Below, one piece after another: positions 18,774 to 28,218 of a DNA stretch of 64,000 nucleotides (position 1 is its first letter; the number at the start of each line of letters is the position of its first letter). The notes beneath the pieces were generated by a model that worked only from the letters and a program-made list of their open reading frames with translations, ran no database searches and was not told the DNA's origin. Origin of the DNA: Lachnospiraceae bacterium UBA7196 (GTDB lineage Bacteria; Bacillota; Clostridia; Lachnospirales; Lachnospiraceae); NCBI GenBank assembly GCA_002490835.1, contig DKUU01000018.1, positions 210,648 through 274,647 on the forward strand, written 5' to 3'. Made by a program: the position numbers and the translations under genes.

Positions 18774-20309
18774 ATGGGAATCACATCTTTTTATTTTTTA
18801 TGTTTTTTTGCAGGCATGCTGATCGTGTATTACAGCATCCCCCGGACATTCCAGTGGGGTTTCCTTTTGTTGTGCAGCGTTTCCTACTGTCTGCTTACGG
18901 GACAGGGGGCGCTGATTTTCTATCCGCTTGCGTCCGTGGCTGTCTGTTATACGGGAACGAGGCTGCTGTCAAAGATTCCCGCGCAGGAGGAAAAAAAGCG
19001 CAGGGGGATCCTTGCAATGACTATATTGGTCAATATCGGAATCCTCTTTGCATTAAAATATGTCAATTTTTTTATCAATACGGCGAATGGCGCGGCGCAT
19101 TTGCTTGGCGCTTCTAAAGATCCCCTTTCCGGAGTGGACTTTCTCGTGCCGCTTGGCATCAGCTTCTACACTTTTTCCCTTCTGGGCTATGTGTTCGACG
19201 TCTATTACGGGCTGGCTGCCTATCAGGAAAATGCCTTAAAACTCGCGCTCTACGGTCTGTATTTTCCGAATCTGATCTCCGGGCCGATCTTAAAATACAG
19301 GGAACATGCAGAGCAGTTTTTTGCGCCCCATGCCTTTGACTACCGACAGGTGACGAGGGGCTTACAGCGCATGGTCTGGGGCTTTTTTAAAAAACTGGTG
19401 ATCGCCGAACGGCTGGGCGTTTTGGTGAATACAGTCTATGGCGCCTACGAGACCTATGACGGCGCCTATATCTGGGTGGCCACGGCGGCCTACGCCTTCC
19501 AGCTTTACACGGACTTTTCCGGCTGCATGGATATCGTGCTGGGAATGTCGGAGAGTCTGGGGATCGCGCTTCCGGAAAATTTCCAGACGCCTTTCTTTTC
19601 GAAGAGCGTGGCGGAATATTGGCGGCGCTGGCATATCACGCTGGGCGTTTGGATGAAGGATTATGTTTTTTATCCGCTTCTCCGGTCAAGACTGTTTACG
19701 AGGATCAATAACAAGCTGAAAGAAAAATGCGGAAAAAAGCGCGGTAAGCAGTACGCGACCTTTTTGGCCATGTTTGTGCTTTGGCTGACGGTGGGAATCT
19801 GGCACGGCGGAGACTGGAAATTCGTGATCGGTTCCGGCCTTCTGCACTGGTGCTATATTGTACTCGAAGAACTTCTTACCCCCGGCTTTTCCGGTCTGCT
19901 CGCCAGACTTCACCTGAAAGTGGAAGGGCGGTTCGTGACGGGGTTCCGCATCCTGCGCACCTTCTTTCTGGTGTGTGTCGGCGATCTGTTTTTCCGGGCT
20001 GCGTCGGTGGGGGATGCGTTCCGGATGCTGGCAAAGGCCGCAGGGCATTGTAATCCTGAGATTCTTTGGAACGGTTCCCTGCTTACGCTCGGACTGGACG
20101 GAATCGAGACGGCGATCACAGTGCTTTCCCTGCTTGTTTTGTGGGCGGTCTCGCTGCTTGGGAGAAAGGGGCCGGTACGGGATGTCATTGCAAAAAAGCC
20201 GCTCCCCCTGCGCTGGTTTTTGTGGTATATCCTTCTGTTTGCGGTGATCCTTTTCGGCTGTTATGGACCCGGCTACAGCGCGACGGAATTTATTTATCAG
20301 GGATTCTGA
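18774..20309 (+). CDS. MBOAT family membrane O-acyltransferase
   Basis: 511 residues with about ten to twelve spans. Diagnostic blocks are 'VPLGISFYTFSLLGYVFDVY', 'LYFPNLISGPILKYREH', 'QLYTDFSGCMDIVLG', 'YWRRWHITLGVWMKDYVFYP' and 'VGIWHGGDWKFVIGSGLLHW' (His344). It differs from the other three copies in the 'PLLRSRLF' region and in a longer basic loop (residues ~303-326), so it may act on a different acceptor. No SGNH gene follows directly; a GT2 gene does. It is divergent from the minus-strand MBOAT/SGNH pair. Confidence 0.92.
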   Translation: MGITSFYFLCFFAGMLIVYYSIPRTFQWGFLLLCSVSYCLLTGQGALIFYPLASVAVCYTGTRLLSKIPAQEEKKRRGILAMTILVNIGILFALKYVNFFINTANGAAHLLGASKDPLSGVDFLVPLGISFYTFSLLGYVFDVYYGLAAYQENALKLALYGLYFPNLISGPILKYREHAEQFFAPHAFDYRQVTRGLQRMVWGFFKKLVIAERLGVLVNTVYGAYETYDGAYIWVATAAYAFQLYTDFSGCMDIVLGMSESLGIALPENFQTPFFSKSVAEYWRRWHITLGVWMKDYVFYPLLRSRLFTRINNKLKEKCGKKRGKQYATFLAMFVLWLTVGIWHGGDWKFVIGSGLLHWCYIVLEELLTPGFSGLLARLHLKVEGRFVTGFRILRTFFLVCVGDLFFRAASVGDAFRMLAKAAGHCNPEILWNGSLLTLGLDGIETAITVLSLLVLWAVSLLGRKGPVRDVIAKKPLPLRWFLWYILLFAVILFGCYGPGYSATEFIYQGF

Positions 20310-20350
20310 CGCGCGATGCTTAAATTAGGATAGAAATGTAAGGGAAATTG

Positions 20351-20359
20351 TGGTAGAAT
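20351..20359 (+). promoter_or_regulatory. possible extended -10 promoter for the 20.4 kb GT2 gene
   Basis: TGGTAGAAT, an extended -10 form, lies ~87 nt before the ATG. No convincing -35 is seen. Confidence 0.3.
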
Positions 20360-20445
20360 AAGCACACAGGCAACGGGCAGTATGCCGACAAGATAATGCG
20401 TGCGGCGGGAAACTGTCGCTGCCATAAGGGTTCGGGAGATAGAAA

Positions 20446-21378
20446 ATGGACAAGATAGCGGTATTGATCCCCTGTTATAATGAAGAAAAGACCATTGCCA
20501 AGGTGGTGAAGGACGCGAAAGAGGCGCTTCCCGAGGCGGTCATCTATGTGTATAACAATAATTCGAGCGACCGTACGGTGGAGATCGCCAAAGAGGCCGG
20601 CGCCGTGGTCCGCAGTGAATATATGCAGGGGAAGGGAAATGTGATTCGCAGAATGTTCCGCGAAGTGGAGGCGGAGTGCTACATCATGGTGGACGGTGAC
20701 GACACCTATCCCATGGAGTACGCCAGAGAGATGGTTGATAAGGTGCTGCTTCACAGTGCGGACATGGTGGTGGGCGACAGGCTTTCTTCCACTTACTTTA
20801 CAGAGAACAAAAGACCCTTCCATAATTTTGGCAATTCCATCGTGCGAAGCAGCATCAATCGTCTGTTCCACTGTGATATCAAGGATATCATGACAGGATA
20901 CCGGGCGTTCAGCTACGGCTTTGTGAAGACGTTTCCGGTGCTGTCCACGGGATTTGAGATCGAGACGGAGATGACGATTCATGCCGTCTATAATAATATG
21001 CAGATCGAGAATGTGATCGTGGATTACCGAGACAGGCCGGAAGGCAGCGAATCGAAACTGAATACCTTCTCGGACGGTTTTAAGGTGCTGCACACGATCA
21101 TGAAGCTGTATCGGGATTACAAGCCATTCGGCTTTTTCGGCCTTTGTTCGATTTTGCTTACGCTGCTGGCGGTGGTGCTTTTTATTCCGATCTTCATCAC
21201 TTATATCGAGACGGGGCTGGTGGATCGTTTCCCGACGCTCTTTGTCTGCGGCTTTATCGGGCTGGCAGCGCTGCAGTCTCTGTTTGCGGGATTGATACTA
21301 TCCAATATGGCGCTTAAAAACAGACGTGACTTTGAATACCGCCTCACCCTTGTGACGAGACGGGTGCGGGAAGGGTAA
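20446..21378 (+). CDS. DPM1-like GT2 glycosyltransferase with two C-terminal membrane spans
   Basis: 310 residues. 'VLIPCYNEEKTIAKVVKDAK' opens the GT-A domain, 'VYNNNSSDRT' binds nucleotide, and 'YIMVDGDDTYP' is the metal motif. Residues ~230-300 hold two membrane spans. The pattern 'YMQGKGNVIRRMF' and 'IMTGYRAFSYGFVK' is typical of polyprenyl-phosphate sugar synthases. A GGGAGA RBS precedes the ATG. The product is probably a lipid-linked sugar for one of the GT-C membrane proteins nearby (21.4, 26.6 and 29.3 kb). Confidence 0.87.
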   Translation: MDKIAVLIPCYNEEKTIAKVVKDAKEALPEAVIYVYNNNSSDRTVEIAKEAGAVVRSEYMQGKGNVIRRMFREVEAECYIMVDGDDTYPMEYAREMVDKVLLHSADMVVGDRLSSTYFTENKRPFHNFGNSIVRSSINRLFHCDIKDIMTGYRAFSYGFVKTFPVLSTGFEIETEMTIHAVYNNMQIENVIVDYRDRPEGSESKLNTFSDGFKVLHTIMKLYRDYKPFGFFGLCSILLTLLAVVLFIPIFITYIETGLVDRFPTLFVCGFIGLAALQSLFAGLILSNMALKNRRDFEYRLTLVTRRVREG

Positions 21379-21446
21379 CATATTTACGGTCGGCCGCCGT
21401 GCGGGCGGGACTGCTGTTTTGGGCGGTGCCGGCCGGTCGCGGCGGC

Positions 21447-23174
21447 TCACAGAGGGTTGAGCTGATAGACAAAGTACGTCGTATCGCCGGCGGTAAAGGT
21501 GTCGGCGACGGACAGTCCGGCCTGATAGGTATGTCTAAAATACATAATGACAGGATGCTCTTCGGGGTAAGGGGTTTCGTGAAGAATAAAGAATACATGC
21601 CCGCTGTCCACCACGTCCTGACCGAAATTGCCGATCCCCTGACCGGCTAATTTTTTTTGTGTGTTGGGATTACACACGACGCCCCAGTTTGTGTAGAGAA
21701 AGTTCTGATAGACGTCCTGATCTTTGCCAAAGGGCGTTTCGCAAAAATGCTCCAGCGTTCCGGAATCGTAGGTCCATATATAAAAGTGCTCCGGATGAGA
21801 GAAACAGTAGTTTTTCAGACCTTCCCATGTCTCTTGATGGACGTGATAATTATTTTGTACATTTTCACGCGTCACATGAAAAGAGAAGACGGAAAGCGGC
21901 AAAACGAGAGCGCAAAGCACGGCAAATTTTCGTGTGCTGTCCAGCCGCAGCAGATTAAAGGCAAGAAGGATCGCAAACAGGACCATAAGATCGACGGTAA
22001 TGAGGGGCTGTATGATGCGCTTGGGGAAGCGGCCTTCATAAAGCACGTAGACCCAGCTCACAGAGCGCCCGAACAGATACATCAGGTAAACGAAGAGTGC
22101 CTGATGATTGTGTTGGAACAGGATGTATGCCGGCGTCAGAAGCAGTAAAAGTCCGGCCAGCAGATTGGCGGGCTGCATGCCGTCCTGATAGAAAAATACG
22201 TTCACCAGTCCGACAGCGGCCTGTTTTAAGCGGTCCTTCAGGCTTGTGCGGGCCAGATAGCATTTTCTGGCGATGCGGTGCATTTCTTCCCAGTCGGAGA
22301 CGGACATGTTAAAACCGATGCAGGGCGCGCCGTTTTGCCGGTAGAAATAGGTGTCTTCATCTATGCCGAGCGCGTCAAGATCGTCTTTACATTCTTCATA
22401 TGCAGGCCATGTGTAGAAGTCTCCCACCCGTTCCCTGTAATGATTGATCTTGCGAAAATCCGACCATTCGGTAGAAGCATACGCCTTAGCGTTTATGCCC
22501 CACAGGATTCCCATGCCAAGCCCGAGGATGACTGCGAAAACGAGTAGTTTGCAGGCGGCATCTTTCCGGCTGCCGCGGCGGGAGAGGATCCATTTGGACA
22601 GCCACAGCATACCCGCCATGGGCAGGCAGAGATAAAAAATGTTCTGGCGCATGGAAAAGGCGGTCCAAGCCAACAGGAAGGTCGGTATATTGTCCCGCAA
22701 AAAGCCGGTTGTTGTCTGGGCCGTCCGGGAAGTGGTAAAGCAAAAAAGCGCTGCCGCCGCGGCAAGTCCCGCCGTGGTGGTATACTGCGCCTCTGAAAGC
22801 ACATTCAGGTCGATGACGAAAAACAGGGACAAAAAGACGATCACGGATAACGGCAGAAAGAATTTTTTAGGATCGTGTTTTTTGCGGATCTTGAGCGTGC
22901 GCCGATAGACGGCAAAAAGGCTGCCGATCTGGACGCCGTGCTGGAAGAGACCGTACCACGGGATAAAGCTGCAAAGGCTGTAGAGCTTAGAAAGCAGCCA
23001 TGAAAGCGGGTAGAGAAAAAACATGACATGGGCGTCAGGTGCCCCGGTGTAAGCGCCGGAGAGGATGCTGTACATTCCCCAGTCGTCGTTGATGCCGTCA
23101 ACCGGACCGATCCATAATATTTCTATCGCATAGAATGCGGCGAGAAGCAGAAAAAAAACGAGATTCGACATCAA
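21447..23174 (-). CDS. polytopic membrane protein, putative GT-C-like glycosyltransferase
   Basis: 575 residues, about eleven spans. The first loop carries 'PVDGINDDWGMYSI', an acidic DD motif after span 1 like that of GT-C enzymes. The C-terminal ~130 residues are extracytoplasmic and end in a small beta-rich tail ('TFTAGDTTYFVYQLNPL'). GT-C enzymes transfer sugars from lipid carriers outside the membrane. No named family is recognised with certainty. It is a single minus-strand unit convergent with the GT2 gene. Confidence 0.65.
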   Translation of the reverse strand: MMSNLVFFLLLAAFYAIEILWIGPVDGINDDWGMYSILSGAYTGAPDAHVMFFLYPLSWLLSKLYSLCSFIPWYGLFQHGVQIGSLFAVYRRTLKIRKKHDPKKFFLPLSVIVFLSLFFVIDLNVLSEAQYTTTAGLAAAAALFCFTTSRTAQTTTGFLRDNIPTFLLAWTAFSMRQNIFYLCLPMAGMLWLSKWILSRRGSRKDAACKLLVFAVILGLGMGILWGINAKAYASTEWSDFRKINHYRERVGDFYTWPAYEECKDDLDALGIDEDTYFYRQNGAPCIGFNMSVSDWEEMHRIARKCYLARTSLKDRLKQAAVGLVNVFFYQDGMQPANLLAGLLLLLTPAYILFQHNHQALFVYLMYLFGRSVSWVYVLYEGRFPKRIIQPLITVDLMVLFAILLAFNLLRLDSTRKFAVLCALVLPLSVFSFHVTRENVQNNYHVHQETWEGLKNYCFSHPEHFYIWTYDSGTLEHFCETPFGKDQDVYQNFLYTNWGVVCNPNTQKKLAGQGIGNFGQDVVDSGHVFFILHETPYPEEHPVIMYFRHTYQAGLSVADTFTAGDTTYFVYQLNPL

Positions 23175-23216
23175 CTCATCCTTTCGTGATCATGATCCGT
23201 GTGTATATCTGCGAAC

Positions 23217-23225
23217 ATTATACCA
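23217..23225 (-). promoter_or_regulatory. extended -10 promoter for the 21.4-23.2 kb gene
   Basis: The minus strand reads TGGTATAAT, a perfect extended -10. The start codon is ~40 nt downstream. The -35 is poor. Confidence 0.45.
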
Positions 23226-23361
23226 TAAACTGTAAAGGAGAAAATATTAAGATTTATGGAAATTTTCTTTAATTCCTGTTTGCGGATATAGGAAATGGGA
23301 AAAAAATATGGTAGAGTGGATACAGAATTATTTTGGAGCAGACAGAAAGGTCGGTGGCAAT

Positions 23362-24501
23362 ATGGGAAATACAAGAAATACAAGGAGAGGCAGACAAAAT
23401 ATCAATACATTGTTAGTGGTTCTGATCGGTTTCTGTATTCTGGCCATCATTGAGATCATGTATGGGCAGGCGCAGATCCGCATGGAGAAGGAGCGTCTGG
23501 CGCTGGAGGAACAAAACAGCCAGACGGTGCAGGAATTAAAAGAAGAATGGCAGCGGCTTCAGGAAGAGGCGGCCGTAACGACCAGCAAAGAAGAGCAGGC
23601 AGCGGCAGGCAGTGGTGAAACGCCGTCCGAATCGTCCGTCAAGGTGATGGAGAATACACAGAATACACAAAACAAACAGGAAACAAAAGATCAAAAGACA
23701 GAGGAAAAGGCACAGGCGCCTGTGGAAGAAAAGGACGATCGAGACTACAGTATGCAGGTCGTTATTTTGGGCGACAGCATCATGGACGGCGACAGGACGG
23801 AGAGCGGCGCGGCGGACATCATATCCGAACAGCTGAACGCAAAGGTCTATAATATGTCCATGGGGGGAACCACGGCGGCTCTTCTGCCTACGGATCCCGC
23901 CGGCTATGATCAGTGGGATTCCCGTTGTCTCTTGGGGGTGGTGAACGCGATCCTTGGCAATATCAGCAAAGATGTCTTTAACGGCTACACGGCGAAAGAC
24001 GTGCTGGAAACCTGCGATTTTTCAAAGACGGATTATTTTATCATTGAGTACGGCGTCAACGATTTCCTGACGGGAAAGATTCCCAACAGCCGCTATTTGG
24101 AGGATGGAGAAACACTGGCGGTGCGGTCTGACTGTACCTACACGGGTGCGCTTGACAGTGCGATCGTAAAGCTGAAGGGCGCTTTCCCTAACGCGCAGAT
24201 TTTACTGGTCGGGCCGCATTACTGTCAGATCTTCAGCGGCAAGACATTTATCGGCGACGGTTATTCGCTGGACTACGGTTACGGCCCGCTCATTGATTTT
24301 TCCAGAGGCGCCGGATACGTAGCGGAACAGCATAAGGAAGATGGCGTAATTTTCTTTAACGCCTTTGAGGAAAGCGGCATCGATGCGGAAACGGCGGATA
24401 GCTATCTGGAGGACGGCGTTCATATGACGCCTCTCGGAGCCAGAGTGTATGCGGAGAAACTGGCGGCGATCATCCGCAGCGATTATGCGCCGGAGGAATA
24501 A
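23362..24501 (+). CDS. membrane-anchored SGNH/GDSL esterase-like protein
   Basis: 379 residues from ATG 23362, chosen because GGTGG precedes it; ATG 23308 would add 18 residues. One N-terminal span (~15-36), then a Glu/Gln-rich coiled-coil linker (40-125), then a GDSL hydrolase domain: 'VVILGDSIMDGDR' (Ser139), 'YNMSMGGTTAA' (block II Gly), 'IEYGVNDFLTG' (block III Asn) and 'DGVHMTPLGARV' (Asp-His). All catalytic residues are present, so it is a probable esterase or acyl-transfer partner outside the membrane. It is 2 bp from the FkbH gene and likely in the same operon. Confidence 0.87.
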   Translation: MGNTRNTRRGRQNINTLLVVLIGFCILAIIEIMYGQAQIRMEKERLALEEQNSQTVQELKEEWQRLQEEAAVTTSKEEQAAAGSGETPSESSVKVMENTQNTQNKQETKDQKTEEKAQAPVEEKDDRDYSMQVVILGDSIMDGDRTESGAADIISEQLNAKVYNMSMGGTTAALLPTDPAGYDQWDSRCLLGVVNAILGNISKDVFNGYTAKDVLETCDFSKTDYFIIEYGVNDFLTGKIPNSRYLEDGETLAVRSDCTYTGALDSAIVKLKGAFPNAQILLVGPHYCQIFSGKTFIGDGYSLDYGYGPLIDFSRGAGYVAEQHKEDGVIFFNAFEESGIDAETADSYLEDGVHMTPLGARVYAEKLAAIIRSDYAPEE

Positions 24502-24503
24502 AG

Positions 24504-26366
24504 ATGATGCGGGAACTTACGTACCCCTTTGACGGGGAGATGATCTTAAAGAAGTCGAAAAAACTAAAGAGAACCCTTTTGGAGGGCCGGACGGATTTTT
24601 TGGAAAAGCGGATCGCGGTGCTTGGCGGCAGCACGACACACGATATCATACGGATTTTGGAACTTTTTTTGCTGGAGCAGGGGATCCGTCCCGTCTTTTA
24701 CGAATCGGAGTACGCGCAGTACTGGCAGGATGCGATGTTTGATAACCCGCTTCTGTCAGACTTTGCGCCGGAGCTGATCTTCATTCACACCTCAAACCGC
24801 AATATTGCAAAATATCCGACGTCTGGAGATACGAATGAGCAGGTCGACGCGCTGTTTGCGGAGCAGTATACGCATTTTCAGGTGATGTGGGACAAGCTCG
24901 CGGACACCTATCACTGTCCCGTGATCCAGAATAATTTTGAATATCCTTTTTACAGGCTTCTGGGAAATCAGGAGGCTGTGTACGTTCAGGGGCGGATCGC
25001 TTTTTTGAATAGGCTGAACGAGGCGTTTTATCAGTACGCGCGCGAGCATGAAAATTTTTACATCCATGATATCAACTATCTTTCGGCTTCCTACGGGCTG
25101 GACCGCTGGTCGGACCCGCTGTACTGGCATATGTACAAATACGCCTGCTGTATGCAGGCTATTCCTGCTTTTGCGCATAATCTGGCGAATATTATAAAGT
25201 CGATCTTCGGCAAAAATAAAAAGGCGCTGGCGCTCGATCTGGACAATACGCTCTGGGGCGGCATCGTGGGAGACGACGGCCCGGAAAATCTGGAGATCGG
25301 GCAGGAGACGCCCATGGGACAGGTCTATGCGGAATTTCAGGGGTATCTGAAAGCGCAGAAGGACATCGGCGTCATGCTGACGGTCAATTCCAAGAACGAG
25401 GAGGAGAATGCGCTGGCCGGACTGAATCATCCGGAGGGCGTGTTAAAGCCGGATGACTTTATCCTCATCAAGGCGAATTGGGAGCCGAAGAGTCAGAATA
25501 TCGCCCAGATCGCGCAGGAGCTGGCCATCCTGCCGGACAGTCTGGTGTTTGTGGACGATAATCCGGCGGAGCGGGAGATCGTTGAGACGCAGATCCCCGG
25601 CGCGGCCGTACCGGCGATCGGTACGCCGGAGCAGTATATCAGGGTTTTGGATCACAGCGGCTTTTTCGAGGTGACAAAGCTGTCGGAGGATGACAGAAAG
25701 CGCAACGAGATGTATAAGGCCAATGTAGAGAGAAAGAAACAGCAGGCGCAGTTTGGAGATTATCAGGAATATCTGCGCTCTTTGGAGATGAAGGGAACGA
25801 TCGCGCCCTTTGCGCCGCTCTACATAGCAAGGATCGCCCAGCTCACCAATAAGAGCAATCAGTTCAATCTCACGACAAGGCGGTTTACGCAGGGAGAGAT
25901 CGAGGCCTTTGCGGCAGATGGGCGTTATATCACCCGCTATGGAAAGCTGGCGGACAAATTCGGCGACAACGGCGTGGTTTCTGTGGTGATCGGCAGGCGC
26001 GGCGGAATGGAAGATATCGCGGCTTACCGACAGGGCGGACAGGCCGTGCCGGAGAAAGTTGCCCAGACCGCGCAGGATGTTCTGCACATAGAATTGTGGC
26101 TGATGAGCTGTCGGGTATTGAAGCGCGACATGGAATATGCTATGATGGACAGCATAGTAGAAGCGTGTCAGGCCTGCAGGATCGGGACGATCATGGGTTA
26201 TTATTATCCCACCGCCAAAAACGCGATGGTAAAAGACTTCTACGGGGCAATGGGTTTTGAGAAGACGGAGGAAACTGACACGGGCGTCACAATTTGGCGC
26301 TATGTCATTCCCGCGGACTATGAACCTAAAAATACGGTAATCGTGATGCAGAAGGAGAGTTTATGA
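24504..26366 (+). CDS. FkbH-like HAD-fold protein
   Basis: 620 residues. The N-terminal ~230 residues form an SGNH-like region ('AVLGGSTTHDIIRILELFLL'). The HAD motif 'LALDLDNTLWGGIVGDDG' (Asp245, Asp247) and 'VFVDDNPAEREIV' follow. The C-terminal third is GNAT-like ('AQLTNKSNQFNLTTRRF', 'VVSVVIG'). FkbH proteins take 1,3-bisphosphoglycerate, dephosphorylate it and load a glyceryl unit on a carrier protein. An ACP gene overlaps by 4 bp, so the partner is next door. GGAGG precedes the start. The group made here could be glyceryl or a derived three-carbon acyl; that step is inference. Confidence 0.9.
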   Translation: MMRELTYPFDGEMILKKSKKLKRTLLEGRTDFLEKRIAVLGGSTTHDIIRILELFLLEQGIRPVFYESEYAQYWQDAMFDNPLLSDFAPELIFIHTSNRNIAKYPTSGDTNEQVDALFAEQYTHFQVMWDKLADTYHCPVIQNNFEYPFYRLLGNQEAVYVQGRIAFLNRLNEAFYQYAREHENFYIHDINYLSASYGLDRWSDPLYWHMYKYACCMQAIPAFAHNLANIIKSIFGKNKKALALDLDNTLWGGIVGDDGPENLEIGQETPMGQVYAEFQGYLKAQKDIGVMLTVNSKNEEENALAGLNHPEGVLKPDDFILIKANWEPKSQNIAQIAQELAILPDSLVFVDDNPAEREIVETQIPGAAVPAIGTPEQYIRVLDHSGFFEVTKLSEDDRKRNEMYKANVERKKQQAQFGDYQEYLRSLEMKGTIAPFAPLYIARIAQLTNKSNQFNLTTRRFTQGEIEAFAADGRYITRYGKLADKFGDNGVVSVVIGRRGGMEDIAAYRQGGQAVPEKVAQTAQDVLHIELWLMSCRVLKRDMEYAMMDSIVEACQACRIGTIMGYYYPTAKNAMVKDFYGAMGFEKTEETDTGVTIWRYVIPADYEPKNTVIVMQKESL

Positions 26367-26605
26367 GCAGAGAAGACGTATTTGTAACTTTGAACGAAGT
26401 ATTTCGGGATGTATTCGACGATGAGGAGATCACCGTGACGGATAAGACCACGGCGGATGACATCGAAGAGTGGGATTCTCTGGAGCACATCAATCTGCTG
26501 GCCGCCGTCGAGCAGGCATTTAGCATCAAATTCAACATGGGTCAGGTCGTGTCCATGAAGAATGTGGGCGAGATGGCGGATATCATTATCGGGCAGATCG
26601 GATAA
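26363..26605 (+). CDS. acyl carrier protein
   Basis: 80 residues, the standard ACP length. The phosphopantetheine attachment Ser39 is in 'IEEWDSLEHINLLAAVE'. The start overlaps the FkbH stop (ATGA), a strong sign of coupled synthesis and joint function. It most likely carries the acyl unit loaded by the FkbH-like enzyme for use by a surface acyltransferase, rather than serving fatty acid synthesis. The downstream gene is a membrane protein at 24 bp. Confidence 0.93.
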   Translation: MSREDVFVTLNEVFRDVFDDEEITVTDKTTADDIEEWDSLEHINLLAAVEQAFSIKFNMGQVVSMKNVGEMADIIIGQIG

Positions 26606-26628
26606 AGCGGAAGGGCTTTCAATACGTC

Positions 26629-28173
26629 ATGACTAACAGATTTTTGGTCAGAGTGCAGGATTTTTATGAAAAATTAGAGAAACTTGGTAAGAAAAGAGAG
26701 GCCGTTTTGGTATGGGCTCTCTTTGCCGTTTTGGTTTTCGGCGTCGTGACCGTCATGGGGACCCTGACGTCGGGCTTTCATCTGGTGGACGATTGGGAGT
26801 TTGCCAAATATGTGGACTGGATGACGCTTGAGGGCAGGAGCCTGTGGGACTGCCTGCGGGAAGCGGTAGGGTTTGACCTGACGATAAGGTTTCGCCCGCT
26901 ATATTATATTAACCGGGTGTTCGCGGCCTATGTGTTCGGCATCAATCTGACAGCAATGTCAGTGATAAAGGCGGCGGAGATTATCGTGGCGCTGACGGCG
27001 CTTTACTACTGCGCGAGACAGATGAAATGCAATATGGTTTACGCCGCCCTCTTTTCCCTGACGGTGATGGTGGGTTACCAGTCGGCGGTCTGGTGGAAGC
27101 TGGGGCCGCAGGAATCTTTTGATATCATGATGTTTGCGGTGGGATTTTTCTTCCTGCTCAAATGGCTGTCCATGGACAAAAGACGCTATGCCTTTGTCAG
27201 TCTGGGCGCTTTTTTCCTGATGTCTCTTTATAAGGAGCCGTTCATCCTGCTTCTGCCTTTTGTGGGTCTGTATGTATTGTACGCGGAGATGCAGGGGAAG
27301 CGGGTGACGATCTCTAATCTGTGGGAAGCGGTCAGGCGCAGGTTTCCCTATCTTTTGACGCTTGGCCTTATTTTTACGGCGGAGCTGTTTTTACTCGTCT
27401 TTGTGATCGGTACGAACAATTATTCCTATGTGGGTCTGGATAAAAGTCTGACACTTGATGATTATACGAGGGTCTGGCAGACGGCGGCCGCAAACAACCT
27501 CAAATGGTATCTGCGGTTTGGCATCCTGATGGGGCTGATCCTTCTGACCTACTGGGAGCATTTAAAGAAGTTGGGATGGGAGATTTTGCTGGCGGCGGCC
27601 ATTATCCTGCCGCAGTGCGTCACCTACAGCAAGACCGCGCTGGAGGAGCGTTATATCCTGCCCTGTGTGCTGGGCTACGCGTTCTTCTTTGTGATCGTGG
27701 GCTGTAATTTCCGTCCTTTGAGCGGCAAGCGGCGGATCGCCTATCTGCTTTGTCTGCTCTTGATGCTGGCGGCGCACGGCAGGGTCGTGCTGCGGGAGGC
27801 ACGGTATTTTGCTTATCGGGGAGAAAGTGTGACCACGATGCTTGATGCGACGCTCGATCTGGTGGGCGGGACGGATAGAAAGGTGCTGTCCTGCTTTTAT
27901 CCCAATCTGGAGGGGAACCGCACCATGTATTACTGGTTTCGCATCCACGGCTATGACGAGGTGTTTTACTGGGAGGAGGACAGGAAGTGGATCGGCAGGT
28001 CCTTTGGTCCGAGAGAGGACGAGCAGGCGACCTTTGATAAGATCGACGTGATCGTCATGTATAATGAGGAAGACCGACACTGGTGCTATACGCCCAGTCT
28101 TGACCTGACGGATTTTACCGGGAAAAAATGCGGCACCATCACCATGTATGTGAGGAACGGCATAGCGGAATAA
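26629..28173 (+). CDS. polytopic membrane protein, putative GT-C-like
   Basis: 514 residues, about ten spans. Span 1 is followed by 'SGFHLVDDWEFAKYVDWM', a DD motif in the first external loop as in GT-C enzymes. The C-terminal ~120 residues form an extracytoplasmic domain ('YYWFRIHGYDEVFYW'). Position after FkbH and ACP genes suggests it acts in the same surface modification. No family name is certain. The RBS is GGAAGG, spaced rather far (~13 nt). Confidence 0.65.
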   Translation: MTNRFLVRVQDFYEKLEKLGKKREAVLVWALFAVLVFGVVTVMGTLTSGFHLVDDWEFAKYVDWMTLEGRSLWDCLREAVGFDLTIRFRPLYYINRVFAAYVFGINLTAMSVIKAAEIIVALTALYYCARQMKCNMVYAALFSLTVMVGYQSAVWWKLGPQESFDIMMFAVGFFFLLKWLSMDKRRYAFVSLGAFFLMSLYKEPFILLLPFVGLYVLYAEMQGKRVTISNLWEAVRRRFPYLLTLGLIFTAELFLLVFVIGTNNYSYVGLDKSLTLDDYTRVWQTAAANNLKWYLRFGILMGLILLTYWEHLKKLGWEILLAAAIILPQCVTYSKTALEERYILPCVLGYAFFFVIVGCNFRPLSGKRRIAYLLCLLLMLAAHGRVVLREARYFAYRGESVTTMLDATLDLVGGTDRKVLSCFYPNLEGNRTMYYWFRIHGYDEVFYWEEDRKWIGRSFGPREDEQATFDKIDVIVMYNEEDRHWCYTPSLDLTDFTGKKCGTITMYVRNGIAE

Positions 28174-28218
28174 GGGGTCAGGTCTGCGGACGGCAGCATG
28201 GTGAAATGACTGGATGAG

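Noticed and set aside
20320..21093. 257-residue minus-strand frame
   Set aside because: It is antisense to the DPM1-like GT2 gene and has no recognisable domain.
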